From NCBI GenBank assembly GCA_028715625.1, contig JAQURL010000015.1, positions 1-42,092 of the forward strand: DNA of 42,092 bases, read 5' to 3'. The first letter of the stretch is position 1; each line of letters opens with the position of its first letter. The position numbers and the translations under genes are program-made. This document shows positions 1-8,181 of the stretch, in pieces. Below the pieces are notes generated by a model. It did no database searches. It was given only the letters and a program-made list of their open reading frames with translations, and was not told the DNA's origin. Source of the stretch: Candidatus Margulisiibacteriota bacterium. Its GTDB lineage: Bacteria > Margulisbacteria > Riflemargulisbacteria > GWF2-35-9.

Positions 1-269
1 TTTATAATAGAAATTTTGGCATTTAACATGTCGACATTTTTATCATCCGGTCTGTTCGCTGATTTCAAATATTCCAGTCCCGGGATATCCCAGAGTAATT
101 CTCTTAAAGAAATACCCTGTACTTTCAAATTCAGCAAAAGACTCATTGTTTCATTCGCGTTAGGGCCGCTAAAAATATTTTCCCCGGTTTCCATTACTGA
201 CAAATGTTTACTGAAAGCCTTCATGAGACTGATAATGCTGCGGCTGGCAATAATTTTTGTAAAAAGCAT
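1..269 (-). CDS. Ankyrin-island paralogue, N-terminal fragment cut by window edge
   Basis: This gene runs off the left edge, so only 89 residues are visible. It starts with ATG at 269 behind a good ribosome site (AAAGGA, about 5 nt upstream) and reads MLFTKIIAS, which is the island's N-terminal tag. The rest is the first half of the shared N-terminal domain: a NIF motif (ENIFSGPNA), the helix with LLLNLK..G and the closing L-x-YLK. I expect the second half of the domain and ankyrin repeats beyond the edge, but that cannot be seen. A CGATATAT-type promoter element lies about 25 nt upstream, so this gene probably begins its own transcription unit. The plus-strand reading frame over the same bases is a shadow. 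Confidence 0.85.
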   Translation of the reverse strand, partial: MLFTKIIASRSIISLMKAFSKHLSVMETGENIFSGPNANETMSLLLNLKVQGISLRELLWDIPGLEYLKSANRPDDKNVDMLNAKISII

Positions 270-294
270 ATTGATCCTTTTTAGTTAACCATTT

Positions 295-325
295 ATATAT
301 CGAAAAAATACCAGCGGGATTTCAG
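295..325 (-). promoter_or_regulatory. Island promoter element, site 1
   Basis: Read on the minus strand, CTGAAAT is followed by exactly 16 nt and then CGATATAT. The element ends 25 nt before the ATG at 269, in the gap after the stop of the next gene. Five other island gaps carry the same two boxes at the same spacing. Assignment as -35 and -10 boxes of an alternative sigma factor is inference; an operator is the main alternative. Confidence 0.65.
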
Positions 326-374
326 TGAATTTAACAATAGCGGTCATACCCGACTTGATCAGGAACCTATAAAT

Positions 375-1541
375 TTATTTTCTGATACCGGCTGACTGAA
401 GTAAATTCACCATAGCTTTATTTTCTTGAGTGACAGCATATGAATGTGGCGTATTGCCCTCATTATCCGGTTGACGCAAATCAGCGCCGGCTTTAATCAA
501 TTCTTTCATGATATCCATGCGTTGCAGGTAAGACGCTTTAAGCGCAGAGGTTTCACCGTTAACATCCCTGGTGTTCAGGTCGCACCCCCGGCTAATGAGC
601 TCTTTCACACCCCGGAAATTATCACTTATTATCAGGTAATGAAGCAGACTGAACCTGTTCCGGCACTGAGAATTCTTATCAGCGCCCCGGTTCAACAATT
701 CAATAAATATAGCCAGGCCGTTATCAGTATAACAATGCTGGACGGCCATATTTATCAATTTTGTACCACTCTTGTTTACAATGTTGATTGCCGCTCCCGA
801 CGCCAGAAGTTCCTTTGTATATCTAATATTAAGGTCCTGAACCGCCAGCCATAAAACAGTGTGGCTCTCAGTATCTTTTGCTTCCAGGTCCGCGCCCTCA
901 TTAATGAGTTCTTTGAAAATTTCCCATTTATTTTCGTAAAAAGCTCTAAACAGCGCTGTTTGCCCTTTTTTACCAGGCGTATTTAGATCTACCCCTACTT
1001 CGAGTAATTTTTTCACCATGTCCAGGTCTCCCTCATTTACATAGGTCATGAGCAAGGTATATTCATCGTCATTTAGGGCCTCAGTATCTGCCCCTGCGCA
1101 GACCATTTCCATTACCCATTCGTCCTTGCTCTGCCTCTGGGCCATGTGCAGAGTATCTACCCATTTATTTTCTTCCCTGGGCTTTCTAAACATTTTAAAG
1201 CCCAGTTTTTGCATGTCTCTGGCCAGTTTCGGCAAAATAATCTCATAATTTTCCTGTCTGAGGTTTTTCAAACAGGAGACTAAAGATTTTCTGGCTAAGC
1301 TTTCTTCACTATTGTCAGTTAATATTTCCTGATCCTTTAAAAATTCCAATGCAGGGTATCTGGCAAGTAAACTAACCAGGTCAACACCATCATCTTTTAA
1401 AACCAGCAAACGCTTTACAAGTGCCATTGCTCTTTTCGCTGAAAATACATTTTTTTTATCATGAAGTGGAGACAGTAGCACAGCTGTTTCTAGCGGTATT
1501 ACTATTTCTTTATCACAGGCAATTATCTTTCTGGCGATCAT
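375..1541 (-). CDS. Ankyrin-repeat protein with island N-terminal domain (388 aa)
   Basis: The protein begins MIARKIIAC, the island tag. Residues about 20-115 form the shared N-terminal domain: NVF motif, LLVLK..G helix, L-EFLK, then the A-KSLVSCL..L block and the LARDM..LGF ending. From about residue 125 there are roughly eight ankyrin repeats, several degenerate; the clearest read GQTALFRAF and AGADL. The start is supported by AAGGAG 7 nt upstream, which overlaps the stop of the preceding gene, so translation is probably coupled. It is the last gene of a five-gene unit (genes between 6221 and 375). Function is unknown; ankyrin repeats are protein-binding scaffolds, so a binding or adaptor role is inferred. 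Confidence 0.9.
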   Translation of the reverse strand: MIARKIIACDKEIVIPLETAVLLSPLHDKKNVFSAKRAMALVKRLLVLKDDGVDLVSLLARYPALEFLKDQEILTDNSEESLARKSLVSCLKNLRQENYEIILPKLARDMQKLGFKMFRKPREENKWVDTLHMAQRQSKDEWVMEMVCAGADTEALNDDEYTLLMTYVNEGDLDMVKKLLEVGVDLNTPGKKGQTALFRAFYENKWEIFKELINEGADLEAKDTESHTVLWLAVQDLNIRYTKELLASGAAINIVNKSGTKLINMAVQHCYTDNGLAIFIELLNRGADKNSQCRNRFSLLHYLIISDNFRGVKELISRGCDLNTRDVNGETSALKASYLQRMDIMKELIKAGADLRQPDNEGNTPHSYAVTQENKAMVNLLQSAGIRK

Positions 1542-1552
1542 TTCAATTCTCC

Positions 1553-2539
1553 TTATAACCGATATATGTCCTGAAAATACTCCTGTAATAATCTATATGT
1601 ACTCTTATCCAGACTATGCTTGGATAATTCCAGAAATTCCCAAAATTCTTCATCCGGGGACGCTGTATACCTGCCCGATCCCAGAATAATCTTTATAATT
1701 TCCGGGTGTTTGTGCAAGATAGCAAGGCCCAAAATATCATAACCGATATTGTCTACCTGATTAAGTTTGGCGCCTTTATCAATTAAATGTTTTACTATCC
1801 GCTTGTATCCCTTGATAACAGCGATCATCAAGGCAGTACAATCATCCATGTTTTTTAGCTCCAGATTAGCTCCGGCGTTTATCAAAAGATCAACTATCTT
1901 TTCCTGATTCTCAGTTTTTTTTGACATTCCGTCTAAGGCTAGCATTAAAGGACTATAACCGAACTGATCCTGCATATTTACCAGAGGACACAACTTGATC
2001 AAACATTCCAGCATCGGATAATTACATTGCCAGGCTGCCTGCATCAGGGGTGTCAAACCTTCTTCATTTTTTATTTCCAGGTCAGGATTTTTTTCCAGCA
2101 ATTCTTTAAAAAATTTTTCATCTTCTGCCTCAATTGCCATAAAAAGAAAATCCGTATCGCAAGCAGCTATCTTGGCATTTGTCATCTTCTTATATCCTAA
2201 AATATCAAAATCTCTCGACAATTTTCTGAGTATCAGAAATTTATTATTATTATTCAAATTTCCCAGACAATGATAAATTGAGGTCCAGGCTATTCCTGTT
2301 TCATTGTCTTTTGTCAGATGATCTATATTCATAAGCACAGTTTTATCGGTTAATCTGCTGAAAATCTCTCTGACGTTTCCTCCCCTGTTTTTTAAATATA
2401 ACAAACATTCTAGGACTCTAATTGCATGCGGTCCTGTAAAAATATTCCGGTTTTCTCTTAACAAATGTATTTGTTTTGGCAAAAATTCTAACAGCTTTGA
2501 TTCATTTATCGTAGCAACAATTTTATATTTTCCAGACAT
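1553..2539 (-). CDS. Ankyrin-repeat protein with island N-terminal domain (328 aa)
   Basis: The tag is MSGKYKIVA. The N-terminal domain (about 20-117) has NIFTG, LLYLKNRG, a SIYHCL..LN block with a run of four Asn, and ends LSRDFDILGY. About five ankyrin repeats follow (roughly 129-290), for example EEGLTPLMQAA and NAGANLELKN. The last 40 residues are a non-repeat, aromatic-rich tail. The gene overlaps the end of its upstream neighbour by 17 nt and has GGGGAG just before its ATG, so the two are translationally linked. No catalytic motif is visible. Function is unknown. Confidence 0.9.
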   Translation of the reverse strand: MSGKYKIVATINESKLLEFLPKQIHLLRENRNIFTGPHAIRVLECLLYLKNRGGNVREIFSRLTDKTVLMNIDHLTKDNETGIAWTSIYHCLGNLNNNNKFLILRKLSRDFDILGYKKMTNAKIAACDTDFLFMAIEAEDEKFFKELLEKNPDLEIKNEEGLTPLMQAAWQCNYPMLECLIKLCPLVNMQDQFGYSPLMLALDGMSKKTENQEKIVDLLINAGANLELKNMDDCTALMIAVIKGYKRIVKHLIDKGAKLNQVDNIGYDILGLAILHKHPEIIKIILGSGRYTASPDEEFWEFLELSKHSLDKSTYRLLQEYFQDIYRL

Positions 2540-3746
2540 AAACTCCCCTTGCCTGCTCCCTCGCTTTCAAATAATCCGCGATCTTAAAATATTCAGCGTT
2601 TTGCGCGAAATGAAAAGCTTTTCGTTTGTCACAAAATTCATATTTCTTTTTCAGACTTACATTAGCTCCGGCCTCAACCAAAAGATGTACTATCTTTAAA
2701 GCCCCATTTCTCGCGGCTTCCATTAACGGTGTAAACCCGCTTGCATCTCGCCAGTTAATATAATTTAGCAAATTTATCTCGTCCCCTCTGCTGCTGCCGC
2801 CGAATGTTTCCAAAGCCGCAGCCTCCAACAATCTAGTATTGCCGTAGTAATTATTCAAAATACCCCTGGACTTAATATTTTCTTTTAAAATATTTATGAT
2901 CCTTTCAACCAAAGCCTTATTCTTGCTTTTAGCAGCCAGCAGTAAGCATGTTTCCTTTTTATTATTGCTGCGGATGATATCAGCGCCTTTATCAAGCAGC
3001 AGATTGGCAATTTCAATTCGTTCAGCTTTTATCGCGATCATTAAAGCCGAATTTCCCTGACGAGTCCTGTAATTAATATCTGCTCCTGATTTTATGAGTT
3101 CCTTCACAACCTCTATATCTCCCTCACAAATAGCATGTTGTAAGGGCGTAATCGAATCGTTATCGGAATAATTCACATCCGCGCCGGCGTTTATCAATTC
3201 CCGGATAATTTCCATATTACATTTCTTTGCAGCGTAAATCAGCGCGGTATCGAACTTTTCATATATTTCATTTACATCAGCACCTTTTTTTATAAGTTCC
3301 TTCAGAGTAATTAAATCTCCGGATTCTACAGCATTTTTCAGGTCTTCACTCAGATATCCCGGTTCTCCATATCTTTCATCCAGTTTTTCAAACTCTAATA
3401 TTTCCAGATTTCTGGACAGTGTTTGCCTGATTACCTGCAAATTATCTTCCCTTAAATTAGTCAAACAGGTAAAAATAGATTTTTGTGCTTTGGAAACCGG
3501 GGATTCATTTAACGCATCCAACCTGTCTGTGTCAGACAAAAATTTCAGTTTTTCCACGCTGGACAAAATTGGCAGGATATTTTCTCCTTTATTTACTATA
3601 TCCAGCAAATTAAGCAAAAAATCCATTGAATCTTCAGCGCAAAAAATGTTTATACCTTTATCTAATTGATATAATTTACTTTTCAATGAAACCGGTGTAA
3701 TAACAGTTTGTTTCTCGGCTATAATTTTCCTCATAAATCCTGACAT
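2523..3746 (-). CDS. Ankyrin-repeat protein with island N-terminal domain (407 aa)
   Basis: The protein starts MSGFMRKIIAE. The first Met has AAGGAG 9 nt upstream and is chosen here; the second Met (residue 5) would also keep the tag. The N-terminal domain has NIFCAED, L-KFL and AQKSIFTCL..LREDN, but its last motif is altered to LSRNLEILEF. A linker reading PGYLSEDLKNAVE, found in many paralogues, joins it to about eight ankyrin repeats. A loop of about 40 residues (near 290-330, Gly/Ser-rich) interrupts the stack before the last canonical repeats. The C-terminus is basic (KAREQARGVYVWKI). It belongs to the same tightly packed five-gene unit. Confidence 0.9.
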   Translation of the reverse strand: MSGFMRKIIAEKQTVITPVSLKSKLYQLDKGINIFCAEDSMDFLLNLLDIVNKGENILPILSSVEKLKFLSDTDRLDALNESPVSKAQKSIFTCLTNLREDNLQVIRQTLSRNLEILEFEKLDERYGEPGYLSEDLKNAVESGDLITLKELIKKGADVNEIYEKFDTALIYAAKKCNMEIIRELINAGADVNYSDNDSITPLQHAICEGDIEVVKELIKSGADINYRTRQGNSALMIAIKAERIEIANLLLDKGADIIRSNNKKETCLLLAAKSKNKALVERIINILKENIKSRGILNNYYGNTRLLEAAALETFGGSSRGDEINLLNYINWRDASGFTPLMEAARNGALKIVHLLVEAGANVSLKKKYEFCDKRKAFHFAQNAEYFKIADYLKAREQARGVYVWKI

Positions 3747-3763
3747 TATATTTTTCTCCTTAT

Positions 3764-4948
3764 CTAAGGAACAATATAAACAACTCCAGCAGCCTCCAAC
3801 ATTCTGACTGCCTGTTGGTTGTTCATGAAATAAGCCAAATCCAAAGGAGTAACCCCTGTCGAAATACAGAAATTTACATTAGCACCTTTATCCAGCAAAA
3901 GCTGCAAAGCTTCCATGTTATTCTTTTCAATTGCCAGGTAAACGGCAGGTCGACCCATGTTGTCAGTTTTATTAATGTTCGCTCCCGCAGCAATAAGAAA
4001 TTCCATTTGCTCCTCGCGATCGGGTATTGTCGAGGCCAGCATTAAAGGAGATAACATTTCATAGTTATATTCATCCAGTTTGGCTCCGCGTGATTTCAGC
4101 ATATCAATAATTGTGCTGGGAAAACCTTTCCTTATCAAATGATGCAAAACCGTATCCCCTTTGACGTCACTGTGATTAACATCCGCGCCAGCCTCTATGA
4201 GGTCCCTAACCATCTGCAAATGGAGCCCCAGCACTGCAAGAATTAACGCGGATTGACCCTCATTATTTTCTTCATCCAGGTCTACTCCTGCCGCCATTAT
4301 TTTTTTTGCGCAGCTGTATTGGCCCCAGCGTGCTGCTTTCAGAAAAGCAGTATCACCTTTTTTATCTTTTATATTCAGATCAGGCCCCCGGTGTAAAATC
4401 TCCTCTATTATAAAAAGATCCCCATATTCCACAGCCAGGGTCAGGACATTGTGTGATCTTTGAGAAATACTTTCAGGTATTTTTGTATTAACACTGATCC
4501 CCATATCCAGAAGTCTCTTTAATTCATCAATGTCACCACACATTATTGATTTGTAGAGTTTGTTCAATAACTCATCAGGAAAAACTGTATGAAAGCCCAT
4601 TATCTGGAAATCCCTTTGCAAACGGCGCAAAATGTCGGCTTTATTTATTTCGTTCAGACCTTCCAGACACGTATATATTGATCTCTGTGCTAATTGAACA
4701 GGGTCATGGTCTTGTACATCAGGTTTATCGCCATATAAAAAATGTAATGACTTGATATCAGGGAACAAATTCCTGATATCCGCGCCTTTTTCCTTCTGCT
4801 CCATCAATCCATTGACTATTTGCATCCCATATTTTTCCATAAATATATTTAAATTTTGTTCCAAAAAGGCCAATTTTTCCTTTAAAAATACCAATGGACA
4901 TGTTTCTGTCTGTAAAGCGGTTATTTTTCGTTTAATTGTTCTTATCAT
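3764..4948 (-). CDS. Ankyrin-repeat protein with island N-terminal domain (394 aa)
   Basis: The tag is slightly displaced and altered: MIRTIKRKITA, with Thr in place of the second aliphatic residue. The N-terminal domain reads NIFMEKYG, L-HFLY, AQRSIYTCLEGLN and LQRDFQIMGF. About eight ankyrin repeats fill residues 130-390, with a longer first loop (IPESISQRS). The ribosome site is modest (CAGGGAT). It is separated by 17 nt from each neighbour and is co-transcribed with them by position. No enzymatic motif or membrane segment is visible. A protein-binding role is inferred from the repeats. Confidence 0.9.
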   Translation of the reverse strand: MIRTIKRKITALQTETCPLVFLKEKLAFLEQNLNIFMEKYGMQIVNGLMEQKEKGADIRNLFPDIKSLHFLYGDKPDVQDHDPVQLAQRSIYTCLEGLNEINKADILRRLQRDFQIMGFHTVFPDELLNKLYKSIMCGDIDELKRLLDMGISVNTKIPESISQRSHNVLTLAVEYGDLFIIEEILHRGPDLNIKDKKGDTAFLKAARWGQYSCAKKIMAAGVDLDEENNEGQSALILAVLGLHLQMVRDLIEAGADVNHSDVKGDTVLHHLIRKGFPSTIIDMLKSRGAKLDEYNYEMLSPLMLASTIPDREEQMEFLIAAGANINKTDNMGRPAVYLAIEKNNMEALQLLLDKGANVNFCISTGVTPLDLAYFMNNQQAVRMLEAAGVVYIVP

Positions 4949-4964
4949 ATTTTTTTAATCCCTG

Positions 4965-6221
4965 TTATTTGGTTAATTCTGCCTTAATCATTTCCGCGAT
5001 TTCATCCAGCCCGTTTGCTTCGGCAATTTGCAGCGGACTTTTGCCGAGTGTATTTACCACATCAACCTGCGCTTTTCTAGCCAACAGTTCCTTGACAGTA
5101 CTTTTCAGACCTTTTCTCACAGCCAATATCAAGGCTGTATCACCCTCCTTATTAACCAGATTCACATCAGCTCCAGCCTCCAGCAAATCAATCGCTATTT
5201 CTGTATAACCCTCCCTGGCGGCAAACATTAAAGGAGTGAACAGGTTTACATCTCTGTCATTGAGATTGGCTTTCAGTCTTATTAATAGTCGGACTACCGC
5301 AGGCATTCCTGCCAATGAAGCTCTGAGCATGGGGGAAAAGCCAGACTTGGTCTTAGCATTGACCTTTGCCCCACACCTCGCCAATTCGGCAATCATTTCT
5401 CTTTTTGCACATTTAACTGCGCAAAAAAGAGCTGTTTCACCTTTATTATTTTGCATGTTTACTTCTGCACCGAAATCAATTAATTTTTTTAAAAGATTGA
5501 GGTCATTATTCCCGTTGGCTACCTGCATTAACGCGGTTGTGCCCCAGATTGACCTGGCTTTAACGTCAGCGTTTTTTTCCAATAACAGATCAACGATTTC
5601 TGTATAACCCCGAAAGGCAGCCCACATCAGCGGAGTTGTCCCTGTATTGTCTATAGTATTTACATCAGCGCCATTTTTGATAAGCAATTCCACAATCTCT
5701 TTGTGGCCATTAAACACAGCAGTTGGCAGGGCAGTCCTGCCATTGTCATCTTTCATCTCTATAGGTATACGCTTGTGAATAAAACTTTTTACCGTTTCCA
5801 GGTCTCCGTTTGAAGCGGCCTCAATCCATTCTTTACAATAGGATAACTGTTCTTCCACAGTGCTGAAATGCAAAATTTCCATGTCCCTGGTTAGTTTCCT
5901 CAACACATGATGTTTATTGTCGGTATTTAAACCCTTCAAACAGGAAAGCATTGATTTTCTGGCTATAGCTTCTGCGTCCCGCTGATCGGAAGCGATTATA
6001 TTATTGTCATTCAGAAAACCTAAAGGTTTGTACGAGGCAAAAAGCTCTATTATATTACCGCCCGTGGATTTGAACTCCAGAACAGCATCTATGATACTCT
6101 CAGCCATTTTGCTCTTAAAAATATTTATATTGTCTTCTAGGGGGTTTAAGTAATGACCAAATATTTTTAAAAATACCTGCTTATTATTCGGATAATTTTC
6201 TGCAATTACTTTTCTTGCCAC
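4965..6221 (-). CDS. Ankyrin-repeat protein with island N-terminal domain (418 aa, GTG start)
   Basis: I place the start at a GTG (6221), giving MARKVIAEN. This restores the island tag at its normal position and has GGGAG 7 nt upstream. The longer frame opening at an ATG at 6254 takes that ATG from an intergenic palindromic repeat and would push the tag to residue 14. The N-terminal domain has NIFKSKMA, L-GFLN, ARKSMLSCLKGLN and LTRDMEILHF. About eight very regular ankyrin repeats follow, for example NGRTALPTAVFNGHKEIVEL and TGTTPLMWAA, among the most canonical in the island. First gene of a five-gene unit ending at 375; its promoter-like element lies 130 nt upstream. Confidence 0.88.
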   Translation of the reverse strand: MARKVIAENYPNNKQVFLKIFGHYLNPLEDNINIFKSKMAESIIDAVLEFKSTGGNIIELFASYKPLGFLNDNNIIASDQRDAEAIARKSMLSCLKGLNTDNKHHVLRKLTRDMEILHFSTVEEQLSYCKEWIEAASNGDLETVKSFIHKRIPIEMKDDNGRTALPTAVFNGHKEIVELLIKNGADVNTIDNTGTTPLMWAAFRGYTEIVDLLLEKNADVKARSIWGTTALMQVANGNNDLNLLKKLIDFGAEVNMQNNKGETALFCAVKCAKREMIAELARCGAKVNAKTKSGFSPMLRASLAGMPAVVRLLIRLKANLNDRDVNLFTPLMFAAREGYTEIAIDLLEAGADVNLVNKEGDTALILAVRKGLKSTVKELLARKAQVDVVNTLGKSPLQIAEANGLDEIAEMIKAELTK

Positions 6222-6249
6222 AAAATGGCTCCCGTATTGTTGATGTTTT

Positions 6250-6331
6250 GTCATCTTGAGCTAAGTCGAGAAATCTTAAGATTATATGTTGTAAATAATT
6301 TAAGATCCCTACACTTCGGTCGGGATGACAT
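6250..6331. repeat. Palindromic intergenic repeat (REP/MITE-like)
   Basis: The element is bounded by TGTCAT and ATGACA inverted ends. An inner pair, AATCTTAAGATT and AATTTAAGATCCC, can also base-pair. It resembles the small palindromic repeats with GTCATNCTGAGC ends that are scattered between genes in many bacteria. It sits between the promoter element at 6351-6381 and the GTG start at 6221, so it is part of the 5' leader of that mRNA and contributes a spurious in-frame ATG. Confidence 0.6.
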
Positions 6332-6350
6332 TGTATATTTCTTTCCTCTT

Positions 6351-6381
6351 ATATATCGAAAACAGTAATAAATAATTGCAG
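6351..6381 (-). promoter_or_regulatory. Island promoter element, site 2
   Basis: On the minus strand CTGCAAT, exactly 16 nt, then CGATATAT. It begins 17 nt after the stop codon of the preceding gene and precedes the five-gene unit starting at 6221. The 130 nt distance to the gene is explained by an intervening palindromic repeat. Same boxes and spacing as the other sites. Confidence 0.65.
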
Positions 6382-6397
6382 TGATTGTTAGCTGTTT

Positions 6398-8170
6398 TTA
6401 AGTATTTATCATAAACTCTTTTAAGATTTTTCTGATGTGAGCACAATCCGGTCCGCTGGCGGTATCAAAAGGGGTTTTTCTTTGCTTGTTAACTATATTC
6501 TGATTTGCTCCGGCTTTAAGTAAAAAACGTACCATTTTGGGTTTTCTGGCCCTGATCGCATGAAACAAGGCTGTATTGCCATCCTTATCCTGCATCTCAA
6601 TTTGCGCCCCTTTGGCCAGTAATCGTATAACTACATCCCTGTCGTCACTTCTGCATGCCGACATAAGACTTGTCATCCCAGTTTCGTCCTGAATATTTAC
6701 ATCAATATCATGTGCCAGAAGAGCAGGTAATAATGAGGACTTGAAAGATGAGATTTTCATAACATAATTTAGTAAATATACGTCAGAAATTTTTATATTA
6801 GTATCCGCTCCAGCCTTGATCAAAATACCGATAATATCGGCTTTACCTTCTACAATGGCAGTAGCCAGCGGAGTTAATCCATTACTATTTTTATGATTAA
6901 CATCTGCACCTGAATTAAGCAATTGATCAGCGATAAGATTAAGACCATTCCTGACAGCAAAAAATAATGTACTTTCACCTTCATTATCCTCCTCATTCAC
7001 GATATCCGAAATTTTTTTACCTGCGCCCAGCAACATACCAATAACAACCGAATCACCCTTTTTTAGAGCCAAAGCCAGAGGAGAAAGTCCGAAAATATCT
7101 TTTACATTTAAATCTACTTTCTTTTCAAGAAGCTTCTGCACAAAATATGTTTTTCCATCTCTGATAGCATAAATTATAGGAGCGATTCCGCTATTATGTT
7201 TTTTGTTTATATCCGCTCTCAAATTTATTAACTTATCAAATAAATCCGTCATATTTTCTCTAATTGCGTAAAGAAGCGGTGTGTTTCCATATCCGTCTGC
7301 CAAATCTATATCCGCTCCGACATTTATTAACATATCCAGCATATTCCACCTTTTATTGGTAATTGCCTGCATCACAGGACTCAATCCCTCTTTGTCCTGC
7401 GCATTAATATTCACGCCGGCATCAATCAAAATTTGTACAAAATTCTGGTTGTTGGCAATAATTGCATACATCAAAGATGTCAGACCTTCTTTGTTCGGCA
7501 AATCAGCATCCGCACCCTGCTCAATAAGAACAGAGACAAATTTCTTGCGACTATTAATAACTGCGTGGGTCAGCGCTGACTTGCCATTATTATCCAGCGC
7601 ATCCATATCCGCCTGTTTTTCCAACAACAAATTAACAATCTTATGATTATTTTTTAGCACAGCCGTCATTAATGGTGTGCGGCCGTTTTTATTGGGCTTA
7701 TCAATATCGGCTCCCTGATTAATCAAATTTTGAACGATCTGGAAGTCGCCTTCTCGTATTGCCCTTGCCAGCCACTCAGAATGGTATCCGGGCTCTTTTG
7801 GCTCATGCCCCATCCTTTTATAACCTAGTATTTTCAAAGCTTTGGCCAGTTTTTCATGTACCTGACCTTTATTATTTTTATTCAAACCCCTTAAACAATA
7901 GTAGAGTGAGGTTGTCGCCTGCGATAATACATCATGAGCATGCGCAAGCGGCCTTGCCACATCCGATAAATAATCAAAGTCCGGTAACGCTGCGAATTCC
8001 GGAATATAATCAAATCCGCTTTCTTTCATGAGTAAAAGATTACTGATGAGGGTTTTGGCTTCTTTTCCTGTAAAAATATTCTTGTTACTTTTCAACTGAA
8101 TTATTTTTAATTGTAAAAATTCCTTCAGCTTTTGAATTTGTGACACTAAAGATATAAGTTTGTTGGCCAT
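6398..8170 (-). CDS. Ankyrin-repeat protein with island N-terminal domain (590 aa, longest of the family)
   Basis: The start at the ATG at 8170 gives MANKLISLV, with AAAGG 7 nt upstream; an in-frame TTG two codons earlier is less likely. The N-terminal domain has NIFTGKEAK, LLLMKESG, ATTSLYYCLRGLN and LAKALKILGY, with the Arg-Asp of the usual LARDF replaced. The PGYHSEWLARAIREGD linker leads into about 13 ankyrin repeats, regular and often with TPLM or SPVMQAI openings, separated by one longer loop near residue 385 (IVNEEDNEG). This is the longest repeat stack in the island. It closes the unit that starts at 11696. Confidence 0.9.
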   Translation of the reverse strand: MANKLISLVSQIQKLKEFLQLKIIQLKSNKNIFTGKEAKTLISNLLLMKESGFDYIPEFAALPDFDYLSDVARPLAHAHDVLSQATTSLYYCLRGLNKNNKGQVHEKLAKALKILGYKRMGHEPKEPGYHSEWLARAIREGDFQIVQNLINQGADIDKPNKNGRTPLMTAVLKNNHKIVNLLLEKQADMDALDNNGKSALTHAVINSRKKFVSVLIEQGADADLPNKEGLTSLMYAIIANNQNFVQILIDAGVNINAQDKEGLSPVMQAITNKRWNMLDMLINVGADIDLADGYGNTPLLYAIRENMTDLFDKLINLRADINKKHNSGIAPIIYAIRDGKTYFVQKLLEKKVDLNVKDIFGLSPLALALKKGDSVVIGMLLGAGKKISDIVNEEDNEGESTLFFAVRNGLNLIADQLLNSGADVNHKNSNGLTPLATAIVEGKADIIGILIKAGADTNIKISDVYLLNYVMKISSFKSSLLPALLAHDIDVNIQDETGMTSLMSACRSDDRDVVIRLLAKGAQIEMQDKDGNTALFHAIRARKPKMVRFLLKAGANQNIVNKQRKTPFDTASGPDCAHIRKILKEFMINT

Positions 8171-8181
8171 ATGCAAACCTT

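Noticed and set aside
6222-6254. ATG at 6254 as start of the ankyrin gene
   Set aside because: The ATG belongs to a palindromic intergenic repeat, has no ribosome site and displaces the tag; the GTG at 6221 fits better.
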